Shown: in pieces, positions 7,697-16,416 of the stretch
Numbering within the stretch: position 1 is the first letter of the stretch
Layout of the letters: every line of letters starts with the position of its first letter
From: Pseudomonadota bacterium
GTDB lineage: Bacteria; Pseudomonadota; Gammaproteobacteria; Enterobacterales; Enterobacteriaceae
Length of the DNA stretch: 50,651 nt
Reading direction: 5' to 3'
NCBI GenBank assembly: GCA_018261615.1
Contig: JAGTSE010000030.1
Coordinates: 1 to 50,651, forward strand
Translations under genes and position numbers: made by a program
The notes under the pieces: model-generated
Seen by the model: only the letters and a program-made list of their open reading frames with translations
Told to the model about the DNA's origin: nothing
The model's database searches: none

Positions 7697-8413
7697 ATGA
7701 GTAATGAAAACAGTCTGCAAGCCGCAGCTGCCTTGCAGGACAAGGATGAAAGCATCTACCAGTCGCTGATGACCGCGATTGTTGAACATCAATTACTCCC
7801 GGGGAGCAAATTACCGGAAGAGGCGCTGGCGGAGGTGTTTGGCGTCAGCCGCACCGGGATCAGAAAAGTGCTGCAACGACTCAATGCTGTGCAAATGGTC
7901 ACCTTAACGCCCAAACGTGGTGCACACGTCGCCAGCCCAACAGTAGAAGAGGCGCAGGCGATCTTCCGTACCCGCACGCTGCTGGAAGTGGCCAACCTGC
8001 CTGACGTGCTGGCACACTGCCAGCCGCCGCATCTGGCGGCGCTGGAAGCGATTATCCGCCAGGAGCAGCAGGCGCACGAAGCCTATGATGGCCCGGCCGC
8101 CATCCGCTACTCCGCTGAGTTTCACATTCAGCTTCAGGCTATTTCCGGCAACCCGGTGTTGACAGAGATGGTCACCGGCCTGAGCCAGCGCTCTTCGCTG
8201 GTCATCGCCGCCTGGGGATCGCCGTGGCGTCAGGGGTGTCGCTGTAACGATCATGAACAGCTGGTTGATTTACTGCGTAAAAAAGATCTGCAGGCGCTAA
8301 GCGCGGCACTGACACACCATTTTGAACATATAGTTGGCAGCCTCTGTTTCGAGCGCGCTGGCGTTTGTCTGCCGGATTTCGCCCGGCTGTTTGCCGATCA
8401 CAAGGAGGCGTAA
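7697..8413 (+). CDS. hpxS: GntR-family regulator HpxS
   Basis: Regulator of 238 residues. An N-terminal GntR winged helix (residues about 18-85, LPEEALAEVFGVSRTGIRKVLQRL) is followed by an all-helical FCD effector domain (about 95-225) with the metal-site-type histidines found in that family. GGAG precedes the ATG at 7697. The K. pneumoniae orthologue represses hpxSAB without allantoin and, with NAC, activates it in allantoin's presence; the same autoregulation is inferred from the operator repeats directly upstream. First gene of hpxSAB, joined to hpxA by a TAATG overlap. Confidence 0.9.
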   Translation: MSNENSLQAAAALQDKDESIYQSLMTAIVEHQLLPGSKLPEEALAEVFGVSRTGIRKVLQRLNAVQMVTLTPKRGAHVASPTVEEAQAIFRTRTLLEVANLPDVLAHCQPPHLAALEAIIRQEQQAHEAYDGPAAIRYSAEFHIQLQAISGNPVLTEMVTGLSQRSSLVIAAWGSPWRQGCRCNDHEQLVDLLRKKDLQALSAALTHHFEHIVGSLCFERAGVCLPDFARLFADHKEA

Positions 8414-9153
8414 TGTCTGCCGTTTGTATACAAGTTATCAACCCGAACACCAGCCTGGCGATGACCGAAACCATTGGCGCGGCGGCACGGGCAGTGGCTG
8501 CGCCAGGTACCGAAATTGTGGCGGTGTGCCCGCGCGAAGGTGTGCCGTCGATCGAAGGTCATTTTGATGAAGCGATTGCCGCCATCGGCGTGCTCGAACA
8601 GGTGAAAGCCGGGCGTCAGCAGGGCGTGGATGGCCATGTGATCGCCTGCTTTGGCGATCCGGGATTGCTGGCAGCGCGCGAGCTGGCGCAGGGGCCGGTG
8701 GTCGGCATCGCCGAAGCCGCGATGCATATGGCGACGCTGGTGGCGACCCGTTTTTCCATCGTCACCACTTTACCGCGCACGCTGATTATCGCTCGTCATC
8801 TGTTGCAGCAGTACGGTTTTCAGGAGCACTGCGCGGCGCTGCACGCTATTGATTTACCGGTGCTGGCACTGGAGGATGGCAGCGGTCTGGCGCAGGAAAA
8901 AGTGCGCGCGCGCTGTATTCAGGCGTTAAAAGAAGATGGCTGCGGTGCGATTGTGCTCGGCTGCGGCGGAATGGCGCAGCTTGCGCAGGAGTTGACGCGT
9001 GAACTGCATGTGCCGGTGATCGATGGCGTCAGCGCGGCGGTAAAAATGGTGGAGTCGCTGGTGGCGCTGGGTTTATCGACCAGCAAGCGGGGCGATCTGG
9101 CTTTTCCGGAACATAAAGCGTTGAGCGGTAAATTTCAGGCATTAATGCCGTAG
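8413..9153 (+). CDS. hpxA: Allantoin racemase HpxA
   Basis: Asp/Glu-hydantoin racemase family, 246 residues. It interconverts R- and S-allantoin so that both urate-derived and environmental allantoin can enter the stereospecific HpxB step. The two catalytic cysteines are at the expected positions, Cys79 (IACFGDPG) and Cys184 (VLGCGGM), matching the structurally studied K. pneumoniae enzyme. The start is the ATG at 8413, overlapping the hpxS stop by one base, with AAGGAGG just upstream; the frame is open 48 bases earlier but those residues are not family-like. Confidence 0.96.
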   Translation: MSAVCIQVINPNTSLAMTETIGAAARAVAAPGTEIVAVCPREGVPSIEGHFDEAIAAIGVLEQVKAGRQQGVDGHVIACFGDPGLLAARELAQGPVVGIAEAAMHMATLVATRFSIVTTLPRTLIIARHLLQQYGFQEHCAALHAIDLPVLALEDGSGLAQEKVRARCIQALKEDGCGAIVLGCGGMAQLAQELTRELHVPVIDGVSAAVKMVESLVALGLSTSKRGDLAFPEHKALSGKFQALMP

Positions 9154-9167
9154 CGAATGGAGGGAGA

Positions 9168-10112
9168 ATGGCACTTTTCGACGACAACTATATACGCGAT
9201 TATCCGCGCGATTTGCGTGGTTACGCAGGGAAACCGCCGCACGCACAGTGGCCGCAGCAGGCGCGTATCGCCGTGCAGTTTGTACTGAATTTTGAAGAAG
9301 GTTCTGAGAACCATGTGCTGCATGGCGATTCCGGATCGGAGCAATTTCTCTCCGATATTATCGGCGCGGCCAGCTATCCGGATCGGCATATGTCGATGGA
9401 TTCACTGTATGAATATGGCAGTCGCGCCGGGTTCTGGCGCATTCACCAGGAGTTCAGCAAACGCGGGTTACCGCTGACGGTATTTGGCGTGGCGATGGCG
9501 CTGGCGCGTCAGCCGGAGATCGTTGCGGCCATTAAAGCCGCGAATTATGACGTGGTCAGCCACGGCTGGCGCTGGATCCATTATCAGAACATGGATATCA
9601 ATGACGAGCGTGAACACCTGCAAAAAGCGGTGCTGGTGCTGCGCGATCTGTTTGGCAAAGCGCCCACTGGCTGGTACACCGGGCGCGACAGCCCCAATAC
9701 CCGCCAACTGGTAGTCGAGCATGGCGGCTTTGACTATGACAGCGATTACTATGGCGATGATCTCCCATTCTGGAGTGAAGTCACTTGTCGCGACGGCACG
9801 CGCAAACCTCACCTGATTGTGCCGTACACGCTGGATGCCAACGATATGCGCTTCGCCACCGCCCAGGGTTTTAATACCGCTGAACAATTTTACACCTATC
9901 TGAAAGATAGCTTTGATGTGCTCTACGCCGAGGGCGAAAGCGCGCCGAAGATGATGTCCATCGGCATGCACTGCCGCCTGTTGGGGCGTCCTGGCCGTTT
10001 TCGCGCGCTGCAACGCTTTCTCGATTATCTCCAGCAGCACGATCGCGTCTGGGTCTGTACCCGCCAGCAAATCGCCGATCACTGGCGACGGGTTCATCCC
10101 TACGCACAATAA
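9168..10112 (+). CDS. hpxB: Allantoinase HpxB (PuuE type)
   Basis: PuuE-type allantoinase, 314 residues, belonging to the polysaccharide-deacetylase (NodB) superfamily and unrelated to the metal-dependent dihydroorotase-like AllB. It hydrolyses allantoin to allantoate. The N-terminal NYIRDYPRDLRGYAG and VQFVLNFEEG segments, VVSHGWRW near residue 135 and WYTGRDSPNTR near 168 are family hallmarks. GGAGGGAG precedes the ATG; the 14-base gap after hpxA places it in the same operon. A hairpin terminator follows directly. Confidence 0.95.
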   Translation: MALFDDNYIRDYPRDLRGYAGKPPHAQWPQQARIAVQFVLNFEEGSENHVLHGDSGSEQFLSDIIGAASYPDRHMSMDSLYEYGSRAGFWRIHQEFSKRGLPLTVFGVAMALARQPEIVAAIKAANYDVVSHGWRWIHYQNMDINDEREHLQKAVLVLRDLFGKAPTGWYTGRDSPNTRQLVVEHGGFDYDSDYYGDDLPFWSEVTCRDGTRKPHLIVPYTLDANDMRFATAQGFNTAEQFYTYLKDSFDVLYAEGESAPKMMSIGMHCRLLGRPGRFRALQRFLDYLQQHDRVWVCTRQQIADHWRRVHPYAQ

Positions 10113-10117
10113 AAAAT

Positions 10118-10134
10118 GCCCGGAAAATCCGGGC
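10118..10134. terminator. Hairpin terminator between hpxB and hpxZ
   Basis: GCCCGG-AAAAT-CCGGGC stem-loop five bases after the hpxB stop. It is preceded by AAAAAA and followed by ATTTG, so it is likely to act for hpxB and, from the minus strand, for hpxZ, where the A run becomes the T tract. Confidence 0.7.
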
Positions 10135-10179
10135 CATTTGTTGTCACCCCTAAATCACCTCCTGGGGAGGTGATGATTG

Positions 10180-10566
10180 TTAACTCATCAAACTGACCTG
10201 GGCGGCAACGATGCGCCAGCCGTAGGGGAAACGCACCCAACTCTGCTGCTGGCGGCCAATGCGATCGCTACCTTCACGGGTGAATTCGGTACTGCAAACG
10301 GCGTAATCCTCGCCGAAAGTGGTGATCACCGTATGACGCAGTTCGCGCTGTAATCCGGCGGCCGGACGCGCGGCGCGAAAGGCGCGGATCTCCTCAATTC
10401 CGTAGAGATTTTCACCTGCGCCGAGTCGTACGGTGCTGGCATCGTGCCAGAACAGCTCATCAAGCACCGCAATATCATTGCTGACCAGCGCGTCTTCATA
10501 GTGGTAAAACGCGGCGGTAACTTCCGCCAGTACCCACGGGCGGTTAATGTCGTCCTGATGCATCAT
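10180..10566 (-). CDS. hpxZ: Oxalurate catabolism protein HpxZ (AtzH-like, DUF3225)
   Basis: A 128-residue SnoaL/NTF2-fold protein of the AtzH-like family, usually encoded beside AtzE-type amidases. Its family has no settled catalytic role and may be an accessory or small hydrolytic partner in oxalurate breakdown. Two adjacent ATGs (10566, 10563) are possible; the first is taken because the hpxY stop overlaps it as ATGA and GGAG lies 8 bases upstream. Last gene of hpxWXYZ. The naming follows Klebsiella annotation and context. Confidence 0.82.
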   Translation of the reverse strand: MMHQDDINRPWVLAEVTAAFYHYEDALVSNDIAVLDELFWHDASTVRLGAGENLYGIEEIRAFRAARPAAGLQRELRHTVITTFGEDYAVCSTEFTREGSDRIGRQQQSWVRFPYGWRIVAAQVSLMS

Positions 10567-11960
10567 AGTGTTATCTCCGCAGGGCGGGCATCGGTAATGC
10601 CCTGTTCTTCCAGCGCGCGGGCGGCGCGCAGGCAGGCTTGTTCATTAAACGGCGCAGCAATCAGTTGCAGGCCAATCGGCTTTCCGGACGCAGTACGCAG
10701 CGGCACGGTCACGACCGGCAGGCCTAAAAACGAAATCGGTTGTGTCAGCATGCCCATGCTGGCGCGGATCGGCAGCGGCTGGCCATTTATCTCCATCGTC
10801 TGTTCGCCGATTTGCGTGGCGCTGCACGGCGTGGCCGGGGCGATCAGCACATCCGCATGGGCAAACAGCGCGTGGCTTTCCTGCTGCGCGTGGCGGCGAA
10901 AACGCTGCGCCTGTAAATACCACGCTGCCGGGATCATCGCACCCGCCAGCAGACGTTCGCGCGAGTGCGGTTCAAAACGCTGTGGTTCGCAGCGCAGCGC
11001 GGGCAGATACTGATTACCGCCTTCCGAGGCACTGATAATGAACGCCGCCGATCGTGAGAGTTCCGCTTCTGGAAAGAACACTTCTTCGCGCGCATCGAGG
11101 GCGCGTGCCACGCGCTTGAGCGCGGCTCTGGCATCGTCATCGCACCAAGTGGTGAAATAACCGCCCAGCACCGCGCAGCGCAACCCCTCCATCCCGCGTG
11201 ACAGCAGCGGTTGTGCCGCTTCACTGGCTGTTTCTGCCTGAAAAGCATCCTGAGGATCGCGCCCCTGTAAGGCATCATAGACCGCCGCCAGATCGCTTAC
11301 CCTGCGGGCGAACGGCCCAATGTGGTCGAGGCTGGCAACAAACGGGTGCGTTCCGGCTCGTGACAGACGGCCAAATGTCGGTTTAAGCCCGAAGATGCCG
11401 CACAGCGAGGCGGGTACGCGGATAGAGCCGTTGGTGTCGCTGCCGAGCGAAAAATGCACCAGCCCTGCGGCGACCGCCGCCGCTGAACCGCCGGAAGATC
11501 CGCCGGCAATGCGTGCCAGATCATGCGGGTTGCGCGTCGCGCCGTAGTGGCTGTTTTCGGTGGTAAAACCGTAGGCGTAAGCGTCCATATTGACCATGCC
11601 CGACAGCAGCCCGCCAGCCTGCTGTAACTGGCGCACGGCGTGGCTATCTTCTTTGGCGGCAGGGCGCTGGCTGAATAACTCCGCGCCTGCAAGCGTGGTG
11701 TGCCCAGCGACATCAAACAGGTTTTTCACCGCGTAAGGAATACCAGCCAGTGGCGGCAGCGGCTGACCATTCTGGCGCAGGATATCGATGCGCTGCGCTT
11801 CGTCGAGCATGCGTGCTGCGGTCACCGTCGTCCAGGCGTTGATCTGTGGGTTGATTTGCTCAATCGCCGACAGCGTCTGGCGGGCAATGTCGTGCACGCT
11901 CAAATCCCCTGCGGCCAGTGATTGTTGGATGTCGGCAATACTCATCTCATGCAGCTTCAT
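10563..11960 (-). CDS. hpxY: AtzE-family amidohydrolase HpxY
   Basis: Amidase-signature enzyme of 465 residues. The Ser-cisSer-Lys triad is visible: Lys in [14 protein letters not shown], Ser in [14 protein letters not shown], and the nucleophile segment [16 protein letters not shown]. It resembles AtzE (1-carboxybiuret hydrolase) and GatA. In the hpx context it is thought to act on oxalurate or a related ureido acid, but its reaction is inferred. It overlaps hpxX by 4 bases, and HpxX, a GatC/AtzG-like small subunit, is its probable partner. Confidence 0.88.
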   Translation of the reverse strand: MKLHEMSIADIQQSLAAGDLSVHDIARQTLSAIEQINPQINAWTTVTAARMLDEAQRIDILRQNGQPLPPLAGIPYAVKNLFDVAGHTTLAGAELFSQRPAAKEDSHAVRQLQQAGGLLSGMVNMDAYAYGFTTENSHYGATRNPHDLARIAGGSSGGSAAAVAAGLVHFSLGSDTNGSIRVPASLCGIFGLKPTFGRLSRAGTHPFVASLDHIGPFARRVSDLAAVYDALQGRDPQDAFQAETASEAAQPLLSRGMEGLRCAVLGGYFTTWCDDDARAALKRVARALDAREEVFFPEAELSRSAAFIISASEGGNQYLPALRCEPQRFEPHSRERLLAGAMIPAAWYLQAQRFRRHAQQESHALFAHADVLIAPATPCSATQIGEQTMEINGQPLPIRASMGMLTQPISFLGLPVVTVPLRTASGKPIGLQLIAAPFNEQACLRAARALEEQGITDARPAEITL

Positions 11961-12145
11961 GCTTTGTACACTCCGGCAATGTCCAGACGATCGTCCAGCG
12001 GCAGCGCCATCAATGGTTTGGCCATCGCGGCAATGCGGCGAAACTGTAGCAGTAGCTCGGCGCGTCGCTCATCAGTCAGTTCGACGCCATGAATGCGGAT
12101 CATAGCGTCCAGATAGACGTCCCATTCGGGTTGTGAATTATTCAT
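11957..12145 (-). CDS. hpxX: Small AtzG/GatC-like subunit HpxX (DUF4089)
   Basis: A 62-residue helical protein from the ATG at 12145, preceded by GAGGAGAG; the frame is open further upstream but those residues have no ribosome site and read through hpxW. DUF4089 proteins resemble AtzG, which stabilises AtzE by binding it as GatC binds GatA, so HpxX is likely a structural partner of HpxY. It lies 10 bases after hpxW and overlaps hpxY by 4. Easily missed because of its size. Confidence 0.85.
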   Translation of the reverse strand: MNNSQPEWDVYLDAMIRIHGVELTDERRAELLLQFRRIAAMAKPLMALPLDDRLDIAGVYKA

Positions 12146-12155
12146 GGTTCTCTCC

Positions 12156-13739
12156 TCAAAAACCGGCGGCGGAGCCGTTACTGCGGGGATCAAATGCCCC
12201 TTCAAACAGGCCGTCAGGATGGCGGACAATCGCGCCTGCGTGGCCCATCGCTTCGGTGAAATCCGCCAGCACGTCAACGTCATGGCCCAACGCCCGCAGA
12301 CGGGCGACGGTCGCGGGCGAGAAGCGGCCTTCCAGTTTCAGTGAATCCGAGGTTTGCCCCCAGGTGCGCCCCAGCAGCCAGCGCGGGCGGCTGATTGACT
12401 CTTGCAGTGGCACGCCTTGCATCACGTAGCGGGTAAAAATTGCCGCCTGGGTTTGCGGCTGGCCGTCGCCGCCCATCGAGCCATAGACCATCACGCGGCC
12501 ATCATGCAACCGTGCCGCCGCCGGGTTGAGGGTATGAAACGGTTGTTTGCCCGGTGCCAGCGACAGCAGGTGATCGGGGTTGAGGCTGAACGACGCGCCA
12601 CGGTTTTGCCAGACAATGCCGGTGTCAGGCAGTACCACGCCGCTGCCAAACTCATGATAAATGCTCTGAATAAATGACACGGCGAGGCCGCTGTTATCCA
12701 TCACGCCCATCCAGACGGTATCTCCCGGCCCTTTGCCTGCACCCCATGGCGCGGCCTGTTGATCATCAACACGGTTAGCCAGCGCCTGAAGTTCGCTTGC
12801 GGCCAACAGGCTTTGTATGTCGGTTTTCAGGTGGCGCGGATCGGTGATGTGGGCATCGCGCAGGCCGAAGGCGAGCTTGGTGGCCTCTACAATGCGGTGT
12901 ACGGTGGCAGCATCGTCCGCGTTTTCCAGCGCCAGACGGTCGGTAATACCGAGGATCGCCAGTGAAACCAGGCCCTGTGTCGGTGGCGCAAGGTTCCACA
13001 CGTCACCCTGCGAATGCTGCAAGTGCAGCGGCGTGGTGCGGCGCGCATGGTGCTGCTGAAGATCCTCCAGCATCACAGGCAGGCCATATTGCGCCATGCC
13101 GCGCGCCAGGCTCTCCGCCAGCGGGCCGCGATAAAAACTCTCCAGCCCCTCTTCCGCAAGGTGTTGCAGCGTGGCGGCGAGCGCTGGTTGACGGAAAAGG
13201 CTGCCCGCTTTTGGCGGCTGACCATTGTGCAGATAAGTGTCGGCAAAGCCAGGGAGATCGCGCAGCTCTGCCAGTTTATCCGCAGTAGCGGTGGCCTGGG
13301 AAAGTGTCACCGGCATGCCGTTCTGGGCGTAATCTATCGCATCCGCCAGCAGACGCGACAGCGGCAGCGCTTTCCCGGTTATTTCGTGCGAAACCTTCAA
13401 CGCTTCATCCCAGCCGCTGACCGTGCCCGCAACAGTGAGTGCGGCGCGCGGCCCGCGATGCGGAATCGTCGCCAGATCGCTGTAGGCCGCAAGTGTCGCC
13501 AGCGAACCGGCAGCGCCACTGGCGTCGATGGCAATCGGTTCGCCTTCCGGCGGCACAATTAGCCAGAAACCGTCGCCGCCGAGGCTGTTCATATGGGGAT
13601 AAACCACCGCAATCGTCGCCGCAGCAGCAACCATTGCCTCAATGGCGCTGCCGCCTTCGCGCAGGACAGACAGCGCACTTTGGCTGGCCAGATGATGGGG
13701 GGCGACCGCCATCCCGTGGGTGGAGACATTACTTTGCAT
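12156..13739 (-). CDS. hpxW: Oxamate amidohydrolase proenzyme HpxW
   Basis: Gamma-glutamyltransferase-fold Ntn-hydrolase, 527 residues, made as one chain that cuts itself to expose an N-terminal Thr. The processing site is GPGD-Thr341 (TVWMGVMDNSG), giving large and small subunits of about 340 and 187 residues; MGGDGQPQTQ near 445 is part of the substrate pocket. There is no signal peptide, unlike periplasmic Ggt. K. pneumoniae HpxW was shown to hydrolyse oxamate to oxalate and ammonia. The start at 13739 (MQSNVSTHG) has GAGG upstream; earlier in-frame starts lack one. First gene of hpxWXYZ. Confidence 0.93.
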   Translation of the reverse strand: MQSNVSTHGMAVAPHHLASQSALSVLREGGSAIEAMVAAAATIAVVYPHMNSLGGDGFWLIVPPEGEPIAIDASGAAGSLATLAAYSDLATIPHRGPRAALTVAGTVSGWDEALKVSHEITGKALPLSRLLADAIDYAQNGMPVTLSQATATADKLAELRDLPGFADTYLHNGQPPKAGSLFRQPALAATLQHLAEEGLESFYRGPLAESLARGMAQYGLPVMLEDLQQHHARRTTPLHLQHSQGDVWNLAPPTQGLVSLAILGITDRLALENADDAATVHRIVEATKLAFGLRDAHITDPRHLKTDIQSLLAASELQALANRVDDQQAAPWGAGKGPGDTVWMGVMDNSGLAVSFIQSIYHEFGSGVVLPDTGIVWQNRGASFSLNPDHLLSLAPGKQPFHTLNPAAARLHDGRVMVYGSMGGDGQPQTQAAIFTRYVMQGVPLQESISRPRWLLGRTWGQTSDSLKLEGRFSPATVARLRALGHDVDVLADFTEAMGHAGAIVRHPDGLFEGAFDPRSNGSAAGF

Positions 13740-13774
13740 TAGCTGTCCTCGTAAGCCGAAAAGTAGCCTGAGGT

Positions 13775-13790
13775 TGCAAAAGCCGTTCCA
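13775..13790 (-). promoter_or_regulatory. Sigma-54 promoter candidate for hpxWXYZ
   Basis: Minus strand TGGAACGGCTTTTGCA gives TGGAAC-N5-TTGCA, one base from the consensus. The predicted start near 13764 is 25 bases before the hpxW ATG. The 164-base gap to hpxU also holds TTTCAC, GTGAAA and GATGAAA elements that could be HpxU (RpiR-type) sites; that part is speculative. Confidence 0.65.
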
Positions 13791-13903
13791 TCTCTGAATA
13801 AAAAGTTTCACAGAGAGGGTAAGTGTCATTTTTTGCCGGGCTGGCATGCATTGTGAAAGGGGAAATCGGTATAGTGCGATGAAACGAAAGTTACAGAGGT
13901 CTT

Positions 13904-14743
13904 ATGGAACAGCTTGATGAACGTCTGAAAGGGCAATATGCCTCGTTATCGCCCCAGGAGCAGCGGGTGGCCGATTTTATCTTCGATCACTTTGATGACC
14001 TCATAAGCTATAACAGCGCGGAACTGGCGCAGCTCAGCGGGGTGTCGAAAGCCACCGTCAGCCGCCTGTTCAAGCGTTTGGGGTATGAAAAATACAAAGA
14101 TATGCGCGATGAACTGCGTACGCTGCGACAAAGCGGGATGCCGCTGACGGATAACCGCGATGCGGTACAGGGCAATACGCTGCTGGCGCGCCACTATAAG
14201 CAGGAGATGGCGAACCTGACGCAGTGGGTTAATGCGCTGGATGCGCAGCAATTTGCCGGAGCGCTGGACGCCATAGTGAAGGCGCAACGCATCATTATCA
14301 TTGGTATGCGTAACTCCTGGCCGGTGGCGCTGCACCTGCGCCAGCAGTTATTGCAGGCGCGCGGACAAGTGCAGGTGCTGCCGCAGCCGGGGCAAAGCCT
14401 GAGTGAAGAACTGGTGGATTTAACGCCGGACGATCTGGTGGTGATGGTGGCATTTCGCCGTCGCCCGCGCATTATCCGCCCGTTGATGCAGCAGCTACAG
14501 AACGCGAATATTCCGCAACTGCTGTTGTGCGAGCCGCAGGCGCACAACCTTTTCCCACTGGCGAGCTGGCACCTTTGCGCACCGCTGGACAGCGTTTCTG
14601 CTTATGACAGCTACGCATCGGTCAACAGTTTGATCAACCTGCTGGCGAATGCATTTCTGCATGAGATTCTCGATAAAGGACGTCCGCGCATACATGACAT
14701 TGCCACGCTGTATCAGAAGCTGGATGAACTGGAACAGCGATAA
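13904..14743 (+). CDS. hpxU: RpiR-family regulator HpxU
   Basis: MurR/RpiR regulator of 279 residues. An N-terminal six-helix HTH domain (about 1-75, with YNSAELAQLSGVSKATVSRLFKRLG as recognition region) is followed by a SIS sugar-phosphate-type effector domain (about 120-250, IIIIGMRNSWPVALHLRQQL). It sits between the divergent hpxW operon and hpxF operon and presumably controls one or both. The ligand is unknown and could be a pathway acid rather than a sugar phosphate. Followed by its own terminator at 14841-14864. Confidence 0.8.
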   Translation: MEQLDERLKGQYASLSPQEQRVADFIFDHFDDLISYNSAELAQLSGVSKATVSRLFKRLGYEKYKDMRDELRTLRQSGMPLTDNRDAVQGNTLLARHYKQEMANLTQWVNALDAQQFAGALDAIVKAQRIIIIGMRNSWPVALHLRQQLLQARGQVQVLPQPGQSLSEELVDLTPDDLVVMVAFRRRPRIIRPLMQQLQNANIPQLLLCEPQAHNLFPLASWHLCAPLDSVSAYDSYASVNSLINLLANAFLHEILDKGRPRIHDIATLYQKLDELEQR

Positions 14744-14746
14744 TGG

Positions 14747-14782
14747 GGCACCATTGTGGTGATTTTGCATTGTTTTGGTGCA
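14747..14782. promoter_or_regulatory. Two tandem NtrC-type sites upstream of hpxF
   Basis: GGCACCATTGTGGTGAT (14747-14763) and TGCATTGTTTTGGTGCA (14766-14782) both match TGCAC(C/T)-N5-(A/G)GTGCA in most positions. They are side by side, as in strong NtrC enhancers, about 100-130 bases upstream of the hpxF -24 element. The first begins four bases after the hpxU stop codon. Confidence 0.7.
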
Positions 14783-14840
14783 TTTTCTTATCACGAAAGG
14801 TTCCGGCTTCCTGCGTCTTTCCTTTGTTTTATCTGTGATA

Positions 14841-14867
14841 AATGCCGATTTCACCGTCGGCATTTTT
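14841..14867 (+). terminator. Intrinsic terminator after hpxU
   Basis: AATGCCGA (14841-14848) pairs with TCGGCATT (14857-14864), followed by a T-rich stretch. It separates hpxU transcription from the hpxF promoter, and lies between the NtrC sites and the sigma-54 promoter. Confidence 0.7.
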
Positions 14868-14879
14868 ATTGTGCATCGC

Positions 14880-14895
14880 TGGCACATTAGTTGCA
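14880..14895 (+). promoter_or_regulatory. Sigma-54 promoter of hpxFGHIJK
   Basis: TGGCACATTAGTTGCA is a perfect TGGCAC-N5-TTGCA. The predicted start is near 14906, with a leader of about 40 bases to the hpxF ATG. Together with the tandem NtrC sites this is the clearest nitrogen-regulated promoter in the hpx region. Confidence 0.85.
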
Positions 14896-14947
14896 GATAT
14901 CCATTTAAGGAATCTTTTGTTTCATGTTAACGTAACGGGGAATCACC

Positions 14948-15733
14948 ATGAGAAAACTTTTGACCGCACTGGCCGGGGCCGCTTGTCTGTTTACCTATGC
15001 TGCGGCTGTGCAGGCCGACCAATTACAGGATATTGAAAAACGCGGCGTGATCCGCATTGCCGTCCCGCAGGATTTCCCGCCGTTTGGTTCGGTAGGCACC
15101 GATCTGCAACCGCAGGGCTATGACATTGATATGGCGCGATACCTCGCCAAACAGATGAAACTCAAGCTGCAACTGGTGCCGGTCACCAGCGCTAACCGCG
15201 TGCCTTATCTGCAAACCGATAAAGTGGATTTGGTGATCTCCAGCCTGGGTAAAAACGCCGAGCGCGAAAAGGTGATTGATTTCAGCCGCGCCTATGCGCC
15301 GTTCTTCCTCGGCGTGTTCGGGCCGAAAGGGGCGGAACTGAAAGATGCCGCGGCGCTAAGCGGCAAAAGTATCGGGGTAACGCGCGGCGCGGTTGAGGAC
15401 ATGGTATTGACCAGCGTCGCACCGAAAGATGCCGATGTGAAACGTTACGAAGATAACAACACCACGCTCTCGGCGTATCTCTCCGGGCAGGTGCAGTATG
15501 TCGCGACCGGTAACCTTGTCGTGGCGGCAATTGCCCGGCAGAACGCGGACAAAGCCCCGGTGCCGAGCTTTATGCTGAAAGATTCTCCGTGCTTTATCGG
15601 CTTGAAAAAGGACGAACCGGCGCTGAAAGAGAAGGTGAATGCGCTTATTGAGCAAGGGATTAAGGACGGTACGCTGAACAGCCTCTCTGAGCAGTGGCTG
15701 AAAGCGCCGCTGCCGGCAAACCTTGGTGTATAA
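14948..15733 (+). CDS. hpxF: Periplasmic binding protein of the hpx ABC importer (HpxF)
   Basis: Polar-amino-acid-type (SBP family 3) binding protein of 261 residues. Signal peptide at residues 1-23 ending AVQA-DQ. The core ITGVAV-type start appears as KRGVIRIAVPQDFPPFGSVG and the hinge region as KVDLVISSLGKNAEREKVIDFSRAY. First gene of a six-gene operon whose last two genes are cytoplasmic allantoate-pathway enzymes, so the cargo is probably a ureide or related acid; no residue identifies it. The F-to-I letters follow operon order in Klebsiella and were not checked gene by gene. Confidence 0.8.
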   Translation: MRKLLTALAGAACLFTYAAAVQADQLQDIEKRGVIRIAVPQDFPPFGSVGTDLQPQGYDIDMARYLAKQMKLKLQLVPVTSANRVPYLQTDKVDLVISSLGKNAEREKVIDFSRAYAPFFLGVFGPKGAELKDAAALSGKSIGVTRGAVEDMVLTSVAPKDADVKRYEDNNTTLSAYLSGQVQYVATGNLVVAAIARQNADKAPVPSFMLKDSPCFIGLKKDEPALKEKVNALIEQGIKDGTLNSLSEQWLKAPLPANLGV

Positions 15734-15750
15734 GGCGTGTGGGCGCGTGA

Positions 15751-16416
15751 ATGACTGAACAACTTCATTTTTCTGCACTCTGGCCGCACTGGCCAGAGTT
15801 GCTGGCGGGGATGTGGGTCACCGTGCAGTTGACGGTGATGGCGACGGTGGGCGGCCTGGCGATTGGCATTTTCGGCGCGGCTATTCGTAGTGGTCGGCCG
15901 ACGTGGTTCAGCCGGATCTGGGGTGTTTATGTGGAGCTGATCCGTAACACGCCGTTTGTGGTGCAGCTCTTTTTTATCGTCTTTGGTCTGCCGAATATCG
16001 GTTTCAAGATGACGGCAGGCGAAGCGGCGCTACTGGCGATGATCGTCAACCTGGGCGCTTACAGCACGGAGATCGTGCGTGCCGGGATCCAGGTGACGCC
16101 AAAAGGGCAATGGGAAGCCGGGCGCGTGCTGGGGTTGAGCCGAAGCCAGACGTTTATCCGCGTGGTGCTTCCCCCTGCGTTGCAGCGCATTTATCCGGCG
16201 CTGGTCAGCCAGTGCATTATTGTCATGCTGGGATCGTCCGTGGTGTCACAGGTCTCTTATGAAGAGTTGACCTTCGCCGCTAACCTGATCCAGTCGCGGA
16301 CATTCCTCAGCTTTGAGGTCTATCTGGTGACCACTGGCATTTATCTGCTGCTCTCGATTGCCATGCGTCAGTTGATGATGGCGGCAGGACGGAAATGGTT
16401 GGGGGTACAGGCATGA
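15751..16416 (+). CDS. hpxG: ABC importer membrane subunit HpxG
   Basis: HisMQ-type permease of 221 residues with about five transmembrane helices. The EAA loop is visible as YSTEIVRAGIQVTPKGQWEAGRVLGLS (around residues 108-135), which contacts the ATPase. It starts 17 bases after hpxF with only a weak ribosome site and ends in an ATGA overlap with hpxH. The two permeases probably form a heterodimer. Confidence 0.82.
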   Translation: MTEQLHFSALWPHWPELLAGMWVTVQLTVMATVGGLAIGIFGAAIRSGRPTWFSRIWGVYVELIRNTPFVVQLFFIVFGLPNIGFKMTAGEAALLAMIVNLGAYSTEIVRAGIQVTPKGQWEAGRVLGLSRSQTFIRVVLPPALQRIYPALVSQCIIVMLGSSVVSQVSYEELTFAANLIQSRTFLSFEVYLVTTGIYLLLSIAMRQLMMAAGRKWLGVQA

